Shown: positions 45,344 through 50,614 of the stretch, one piece after another
Position numbering within the stretch: the first letter of the stretch is position 1
Layout: each line of letters begins with the position of its first letter
Origin: Acetobacterium sp.
Lineage (GTDB): Bacteria; Bacillota; Clostridia; Eubacteriales; Eubacteriaceae
DNA length: 50,614 nt
NCBI RefSeq assembly: GCF_030652775.1
Contig: NZ_JAUSPS010000028.1
Coordinates: 1 to 50,614, forward strand
Direction: 5' to 3'
The notes under the pieces: generated by a model
The model's database searches: none
The model's input: only the letters and a program-made list of their open reading frames with translations
Told to the model about the DNA's origin: nothing
Position numbers and translations under genes: made by a program

Positions 45344-47090
45344 GAAAAATAAAAATTATCGTTGGAAGAATATTTTTATGCTCGTTTCCAGTATGCGAGT
45401 CTATGCCCTGGAAATGATCCTAACCATTCTGGCCGGACTAAGCAAGCATCTTGTTACCATTGGAACATCCCTGATTGTTGCCTATATGGTTGGTCTGGCA
45501 ATGGAAGGGCAGCTTGAAGATCAATTTACAAGCCTTTTTATGTTACTGTGTCTTGGTATTGTATTACGGGCCGTGATGTTTTATGGTGAAATGTGGTTTG
45601 GCCATGATGTTGCATACCGGGTGCTCAAAGATTTCAGAGTACGTTTGTATGACCGGATTGACAAAATATCGCCAGCTTATTTGATCAGCCAGCGTTCGGG
45701 ACAAATTGGTTCCACTTTAATGAGCGATGTCGAGCTGCTGGAATGGTTTCTGGCTCATACCTTGGGTTCCTATATTGTCGCGGCGGGTGTAACGATGATC
45801 ATCCTGGTTGTTCTGGTACAGATAAACATTTTACTGGCTGGTTTAATGCTGATTTTTGTGGTGCTAACCGTCTGGACCTCTTTCTTTATGCGAAATAAAG
45901 CCGACGAGCAGGGAAAAGCGGTTCGGGAGCGACTTTCCGATGCCAATGCAATCACCGTCGAAGGCATTCAGGGATTGCGGGAACTATTGACCCTTAACTA
46001 TCTGGAACCTTATAAAGAGAAGAACAAAGTAGAAATGAAAAAGCTTTATGACGCTCAAATTATCTACGGTAAACGTCTTGGCACTGAGAGTATGTTAATG
46101 CAGATTTTTGTCGGTACTTTTACGGTTATCGTAATGGGGGTAACAGCCCTGCTTGTACAAGGCGGTTCGCTGGCGTTTTCCTACTATCCGGTTGTGGTTA
46201 TGTTATCGGCGCTACTTTTTAATCCGATCATTGAAATATGTGGTGTTTCCCGGAACTTTGGCCTGATTTTTGCGGCCGCAAACCGAGTGGGGCAGGTTTT
46301 AAATACCGAGCCGATGGTAAAAGACGATGGCCAGACGGTTAATATTCATATTATGGAATGTTCGATTAAGTTTGACCAGGTAACATTCCGTTATCATGAA
46401 GATTTAGAGGATACCCTCCAAGGGGTATCATTTGATATAAAAGAAGGCGAAACAGTCGCTTTGGTCGGGCCGTCAGGAGCCGGCAAGACGACTTGTTGCA
46501 ATCTTCTTTTACGCTACTGGGATGTCCAGAAAGGAAGCCTTTCGATTGGTGGAATCGATATTCGGGATATTGCTCAGGATAGTCTTCAGGATATGGTTTC
46601 AGCAGTGCTTCAGGATGTTTATCTATTTCATACATCAGTGAGGGAGAATATCCGGTTAGGTAAGCCGGATGCCACCGATGAGGAGATTGAAAATGCCGCC
46701 AAGATAGCCTATGCCCATGAGTTTATCATGGGATTACCAAATGGATATGACACCACTACTGGGGAGCGCGGATTTCGGCTTTCAGGAGGACAACGCCAGC
46801 GGATTGCTATTGCCAGAGCAGTTTTAAAAAATACTCCGATTCTGATTCTGGATGAAGCGGTATCAAGTCTGGATACAGAAAATGAGCAATTTATTCAAAA
46901 AGCCCTCAAAGATCAGGCTGGAAAAAGAACGACCATTGTCGTGGCCCATCGTTTATCGACGATTATGGCTGCAGATAAACTGGTTGTGATAAACAATGGT
47001 AGGGTCGTACAGGTTGGCAATCATCATGAGCTGATTGAAAAAGATGGATTCTATAAGGAGTTAGTGGCATATCAGTTTGATAAGGGTTAA
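45336..47090 (+). CDS. ABC transporter, fused permease-ATPase (YbtQ/IrtB-like half)
   Basis: Partner half-transporter of 584 aa: six TM helices, then an ATPase with Walker A GPSGAGKTTCCNLLLR, signature RLSGGQRQRIAIARAV, Walker B LILDEAVSSLDTENE and H-loop VVAHRLS. The ATPase motifs of both halves look catalytic. It starts at GTG 45336 inside the 3' end of the previous gene, with GGGGGG about 6 nt upstream. The pair sits between two methyltransferase genes in one continuous run. Confidence 0.88.
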   Translation: MVEKNKNYRWKNIFMLVSSMRVYALEMILTILAGLSKHLVTIGTSLIVAYMVGLAMEGQLEDQFTSLFMLLCLGIVLRAVMFYGEMWFGHDVAYRVLKDFRVRLYDRIDKISPAYLISQRSGQIGSTLMSDVELLEWFLAHTLGSYIVAAGVTMIILVVLVQINILLAGLMLIFVVLTVWTSFFMRNKADEQGKAVRERLSDANAITVEGIQGLRELLTLNYLEPYKEKNKVEMKKLYDAQIIYGKRLGTESMLMQIFVGTFTVIVMGVTALLVQGGSLAFSYYPVVVMLSALLFNPIIEICGVSRNFGLIFAAANRVGQVLNTEPMVKDDGQTVNIHIMECSIKFDQVTFRYHEDLEDTLQGVSFDIKEGETVALVGPSGAGKTTCCNLLLRYWDVQKGSLSIGGIDIRDIAQDSLQDMVSAVLQDVYLFHTSVRENIRLGKPDATDEEIENAAKIAYAHEFIMGLPNGYDTTTGERGFRLSGGQRQRIAIARAVLKNTPILILDEAVSSLDTENEQFIQKALKDQAGKRTTIVVAHRLSTIMAADKLVVINNGRVVQVGNHHELIEKDGFYKELVAYQFDKG

Positions 47091-47157
47091 AAAAGCGAGA
47101 ACAATGAGCTAAACTCCAAAAGTGATAAAAAGTAAGCGTAATACAAGGGGGTATTTC

Positions 47158-47901
47158 ATGGAAAACAATATGGGCAAGTACTGGACACAGGCTGCTGACA
47201 ATTACGGAAAGATTATTGATGATGAATTAAGCAGCTTCAGACCAGAGGCATGGAAATCGATTATTTTAGGAGAAGTAGCAACGACAAATCAATTAAAAAT
47301 TCTTGATGTCGGCACCGGACCGGGGTTTTTCTCGATTATCTTGAGTCAGGCCGATCATGAAGTAACCGGTATTGACTGTTCCGAAGGGATGCTGGAGATT
47401 GCTAAAAAGAATGCCAAAAAGCACGGGGTCTGGCCGGTTCTAAAAATGATGGACAGTCATACATTGACCTTTGAGGATAATTCCTTTGATCTGATTCTTA
47501 GCAGGAACGTTACCTGGACACTCAAAAATCCAACCGCGGTTTATGATTCCTGGCACCAGATTTTAAAACCCGGCGGAAAACTGCTGATCTTTGATGCCAA
47601 TTGGCATCATCATTATTTTGATGAGGCTCTCATGGAAGAGGTAAAAGAACGGGAACAGCGGTGTTTAGAGATCTTTGGGTCAACCTTTTCAGATGCTAAA
47701 AGTCAGGAAGAACAGATTAACATCGAGCTTTTACCATTAAGTAAGGTGATGCGACCGGATTGGGATATCAATGCGCTTAAAAGTTGTGGCTTTATTGGCG
47801 TTGACTATATTCGGGATATAACCGAAAAGGTTTGGGATGCCAAAGAAAAGATGCTGTTTGGTGCGTCACCGATGTTTATGATTTCAGCGGTAAAGGAATA
47901 G
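47158..47901 (+). CDS. Class I SAM-dependent methyltransferase (Fec-type module)
   Basis: Methyltransferase of 247 aa from ATG 47158, chosen for the GGGGG 6 nt before it. An in-frame start at 47122 lacks one. Motif I is ILDVGTGPGFFSIILSQAD, then GIDCSEGML. The locus signature is SRNVTWTLKNPTAVYDSW, followed by ILKPGGKLLIFDANW. VMRPDWDINALKSCG and the C-terminal PMFMISAVKE match the two-domain protein closely. It directly precedes the FecB-type binding protein, so it is the third kind of transporter in this locus to have its own methyltransferase. Confidence 0.9.
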   Translation: MENNMGKYWTQAADNYGKIIDDELSSFRPEAWKSIILGEVATTNQLKILDVGTGPGFFSIILSQADHEVTGIDCSEGMLEIAKKNAKKHGVWPVLKMMDSHTLTFEDNSFDLILSRNVTWTLKNPTAVYDSWHQILKPGGKLLIFDANWHHHYFDEALMEEVKEREQRCLEIFGSTFSDAKSQEEQINIELLPLSKVMRPDWDINALKSCGFIGVDYIRDITEKVWDAKEKMLFGASPMFMISAVKE

Positions 47902-48057
47902 CGGACAAAATTCAATACTGAAGAGTTACTGCAGTTACTGTTGTTAACAGGCATTTACGTATTTTTTACAACAAAGTGAAACTAATAAATGAAAAAAGGG
48001 TTAAGGACAAGCATTGAACAAATTATGACAATTAAAATATGAGAAAGAGGGATTGAT

Positions 48058-49209
48058 ATGTTTAGGAAAGCAATTTCTATTTTAATGATAATGGTACTGA
48101 GTCTTACTTTATGTACGGCTTGCAGTGGAACTCAGACCGAAAAGGATGTATCTAAGAGCGAAACAGTCGAAGTGACGGATTTAGCAGGCAGAGTGATCGA
48201 ACTGGAACTGCCTGTTAAAACAGCGGTAATCAATTGGTCCGGTTCTGGCGGTGCTTTTATGACCATGTCGGCTTTGTTAGGTGAAGATGTCGCGGACCAT
48301 ATTGTTGGATGGGGAAATTCCCTTCAAGTAAATCGCAATGATATGTATCAGGCTTATGTATCAAAAGTACCGGATCTGGCAAACATACCAAATGTCGGGA
48401 GTGTGGATACGGATGATTTTAACATTGAAAAAGTCATTCAACTGAATCCCGACGTGTGTATCTTTGCACTAGGAACAAAGACTGCTGCAGAGGCAAGTGC
48501 ACAGGGAAAATTGGAAGAAGCTGGCATACCGGTCGTCTATATTGACTATCATGCCGAGACTGTTGAAAATCATGAAAAATCAACCCTGCTTCTTGGTCAG
48601 ATTTTTGGAGAAGAGGCAAGAGCTCAGGAAATTACCGACTATTGTCTGGATAAACGAAAGGTTGTTGAAGAACGGGTCGCCAAGATAACCAGCGAAAAAG
48701 CGGATGTTTATGTTGAATGTGGATCTACAGGTGTCGGTGAGTATGGCAATACCTATCCCAGTACAACCATGTGGGGGAGCATGGTTACCATTGCTGGTGG
48801 TAATAACATTGCTGAAGGCAGTGTTTCAAAAGCGACCCCTATTAGTCCGGAGTATTTGTTGAGTAAGAATACTGATGTTATTTTTCTGACCGGTTCTTAC
48901 TGGCCTAAAACTGAAAGCTCTTTACGCATGGGCTATGAGTCAAATGAGACAACACTACAAAAACAATTGACAGAATATACCCAAAGAACTGGCTGGAGCG
49001 AACTGAATGCCGTTAAAGACAAGAAGGTTTTTGCGATTCATCACGGATTAGCCAGAGAAATCTACGACTTCGCCGCCTTTGAATTTATTGCAAAATCTCT
49101 TTATCCAGATGAATTTAAGGATATAGATCCTTACGCGGATCTCCAGGAGTATTATGAAAAATTCCTGCCATATGATTTATCCGGAGTATGGATGACACAA
49201 TGGCAGTAA
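48058..49209 (+). CDS. Fec/Btu-type ABC transporter substrate-binding lipoprotein
   Basis: Receptor of 383 aa in the class III (FecB/BtuF) binding-protein family for siderophores, heme or cobalamin. It has a lipoprotein signal (lipobox LCTAC, Cys near residue 22), then EVTDLAGRVIELELPVKTAV, the usual start of the N-lobe, and IEKVIQLNPDVCIFALG. The C-lobe contains VKDKKVFAIHHGL. The ligand is not evident. It overlaps the permease gene slightly, forming a standard Fec operon. Confidence 0.9.
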   Translation: MFRKAISILMIMVLSLTLCTACSGTQTEKDVSKSETVEVTDLAGRVIELELPVKTAVINWSGSGGAFMTMSALLGEDVADHIVGWGNSLQVNRNDMYQAYVSKVPDLANIPNVGSVDTDDFNIEKVIQLNPDVCIFALGTKTAAEASAQGKLEEAGIPVVYIDYHAETVENHEKSTLLLGQIFGEEARAQEITDYCLDKRKVVEERVAKITSEKADVYVECGSTGVGEYGNTYPSTTMWGSMVTIAGGNNIAEGSVSKATPISPEYLLSKNTDVIFLTGSYWPKTESSLRMGYESNETTLQKQLTEYTQRTGWSELNAVKDKKVFAIHHGLAREIYDFAAFEFIAKSLYPDEFKDIDPYADLQEYYEKFLPYDLSGVWMTQWQ

Positions 49210-50279
49210 CCAATTTAAATGCTTCCATTAAAAGAAAAGAAAGTAATTATTCCTACAAAGAAGAGGCTAAAAAAAAATCAGGAGCGCTTTTATTTATCTT
49301 TCTTTTATGTTGTATCAGTTTTTTTGCCGACATTATTCTGGGACCGGCATGGCTGAGTATTGGCGAAACATTTCAGGCTTTGTTTCATTTAGGTAATGTT
49401 GAGAGCACGACAATGATTATCGTTTGGGATTACCGACTACCAACGGCATTGATGGCGATTGGTGTGGGTGCGTCCTTAAGCTTTGCCGGAGCCGTGATGC
49501 AGACGATCCTAAATAATCCCCTGGCCAGCCCATATACCCTTGGGGTTTCGGCGGGAGCAGGGTTTGGCGCCGCGATGGCGATTGTAACCGGCGCATCAGC
49601 GTTATCTTTCGTTGGGATTTATACGGTTCCGCTGTTTTCTTTTGTTTTTGCAGGGATCACCTGCTTTTCGATTTACGGATTTGGAAAATATACCAAAATG
49701 AAACCCCAGACAATGATCCTGGCAGGGATTGGTTTATCTTTTCTATTTCAGGCACTGCAATCAATGATGCAGTATATGGCAACACCGGAAGAAAGTCAAA
49801 ACATTGTTTTTTGGTTATTTGGCAGCTTATCCCGATCAAATTGGTTTACTGTGGGACTGATTTTTCTTATATTGGCTCTGGTCATACCATTAACACTCAA
49901 AGATGCCTGGAAGCTGACGGCGCTTAAACTGGGAGATGAAAAAGCGACCGGTTTAGGGGTGGATGTTGAAAAACTGCGAATTAAATGTTTTGCTTTGATA
50001 TCTATTATTACGGGTATAGCCGTGTGTTTTGTGGGAACGATTGGTTTTATTGGCCTGGTTGGACCACACATGGCCAGGCTGTTAATTGGTGAAGATCAAC
50101 GTTTTTTTATTCCGTTATCATCATTATGTGGGGCATTGGTGTTGTCGGTAGCCTCCGTCTTGAGTAAATTGATTGTCCCGGGATTTATTTTTCCAATTGG
50201 GATTATCACCTCACTTATTGGGGTGCCGTTTTTCTTTTCGTTAGTATTATCAAAAAGAACGAGGTTGATCAATGATTGA
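49200..50279 (+). CDS. FecCD-type ABC permease
   Basis: Permease of about 359 aa with about ten TM helices. It contains FAGAVMQTILNNPLASPYTL (the FecCD signature), GLSFLFQALQSMMQYMATPEE, and GTIGFIGLVGPHMARLLIGE, where the ATPase contacts the membrane subunit. ATG 49200 has a weak GGA upstream, and ATG 49188 in the same frame is a possible longer start. It overlaps the binding-protein gene by 10 nt and the next ATPase by 8 nt. Confidence 0.92.
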   Translation: MAVTNLNASIKRKESNYSYKEEAKKKSGALLFIFLLCCISFFADIILGPAWLSIGETFQALFHLGNVESTTMIIVWDYRLPTALMAIGVGASLSFAGAVMQTILNNPLASPYTLGVSAGAGFGAAMAIVTGASALSFVGIYTVPLFSFVFAGITCFSIYGFGKYTKMKPQTMILAGIGLSFLFQALQSMMQYMATPEESQNIVFWLFGSLSRSNWFTVGLIFLILALVIPLTLKDAWKLTALKLGDEKATGLGVDVEKLRIKCFALISIITGIAVCFVGTIGFIGLVGPHMARLLIGEDQRFFIPLSSLCGALVLSVASVLSKLIVPGFIFPIGIITSLIGVPFFFSLVLSKRTRLIND

Positions 50280-50614
50280 AGTAAAAGATTTAAGCTTTGC
50301 CTATGGCAAAACAACGATCCTTAAGGATGTCAATTTTATCGCGAAACCTAAAGAAATCACAGCAATTATTGGCGCGAATGGGATTGGAAAATCGACACTG
50401 CTTAAAAATATCTGTGGGATTTTAAAAAATGATGGGGAAATTTTTTATTCTGGCAAAAATCGCAGTCAGTATTCACCCAATGAATTCACCAAAAGAATTA
50501 GTTATTTATCTCAGGACAGCGGTTGCGAGGCTGACTTGAATGTGTTTGAAGTCGTGCTTTTGGGCAGAATCGGAAATCTGAATTATCGGGTTTCGGATGA
50601 GGAGATAGAAAAAG
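50272..50614 (+). CDS. FecE-type ABC ATPase, cut by the window end
   Basis: Partial: 114 codons are visible. It starts MIEVKDLSFAYGKTTILKDV, has Walker A GANGIGKSTLLKNICG and the Q-loop region ISYLSQDSG, and continues past the window. It completes the binding protein-permease-ATPase set of the Fec/Btu-type importer. Confidence 0.92.
   Translation, partial: MIEVKDLSFAYGKTTILKDVNFIAKPKEITAIIGANGIGKSTLLKNICGILKNDGEIFYSGKNRSQYSPNEFTKRISYLSQDSGCEADLNVFEVVLLGRIGNLNYRVSDEEIEK

Noticed and set aside
24003-47901. Methyltransferases as arsenite methyltransferases (ArsM)
   Set aside because: They lack the conserved Cys residues of ArsM, and no ars genes are nearby.
24690-48057. Cobalamin, NiCo or other known riboswitch before the transporter genes
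   Set aside because: I found no B12-box or other known riboswitch core in the gaps; only terminator-like hairpins are visible.
36170-50614. Staphylopine/nicotianamine-type metallophore biosynthesis
   Set aside because: No opine dehydrogenase, histidine racemase or nicotianamine-synthase-like gene is present; the methyltransferases do not resemble CntL.

Overview
The window is a low-GC Firmicute chromosome segment centred on the replication origin. The gene order rpsF-ssb ... parB-parA-rsmG-mnmG-mnmE-khpB-yidC-yidD-rnpA-rpmH | dnaA-dnaN-yaaA-recF-gyrB-gyrA is the classic oriC neighbourhood of Bacillota. Protein sequences and codon style look most like an anaerobic acetogen of the Acetobacterium/Eubacteriaceae type. 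That assignment is inference from memory, since no search was possible. Every gene left of about 13.0 kb is on the minus strand and every gene right of about 13.45 kb is on the plus strand, as expected for replication diverging from an origin at 13.1-15.0 kb.

Left arm (0.1-13.0 kb, minus strand): ssb and rpsF; a SpoIIM-like membrane protein, a DUF951 protein, an MscS channel, a CvpA-like protein and an unknown membrane protein; parB and parA with two parS sites; then rsmG, mnmG, mnmE, khpB, yidC, yidD, rnpA and rpmH. The rpmH-khpB group has a consensus promoter at one end and an intrinsic terminator at the other. The origin is bipartite. One DnaA-box cluster lies upstream of dnaA. A second lies between dnaA and dnaN and ends in a run of DnaA-trio repeats next to an AT-rich unwinding region.

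Right arm, core part (13.45-23.6 kb): dnaA, dnaN, yaaA, recF, gyrB and gyrA, followed by a PTS EIIA that overlaps gyrA by one base, a ribulose-phosphate-epimerase-like protein and a galactitol-type EIIB. No EIIC is present.

Accessory part (23.6 kb to the window end): a 27-kb region in which five genes encoding six related class I SAM-dependent methyltransferase domains alternate with ABC transporters. Cassette A has a methyltransferase and a complete Opp/Nik-type importer (binding protein, two permeases, two ATPases). Cassette B is a decayed relative: its binding protein is fused to a beheaded permease, the other permease is gone, and one ATPase is frameshifted. A MATE exporter follows. Cassette C has a methyltransferase and a second complete Opp/Nik importer, continuing into a two-domain methyltransferase, a YbtPQ/IrtAB-like ABC pair, another methyltransferase and a FecB/FecCD/FecC-type importer cut off by the window end. 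Three of these units start with a good sigma-A-like promoter followed within about 55-70 nt by an intrinsic-terminator hairpin whose 5' arm carries a shared core (ATGAAGGTT or a close variant). This suggests attenuation of each unit. The most economical reading is a metal or metal-chelate (nickel, cobalt, iron or similar) acquisition locus in which dedicated small-molecule methyltransferases work with several importers and possible exporters. The substrate is not visible in the sequence.
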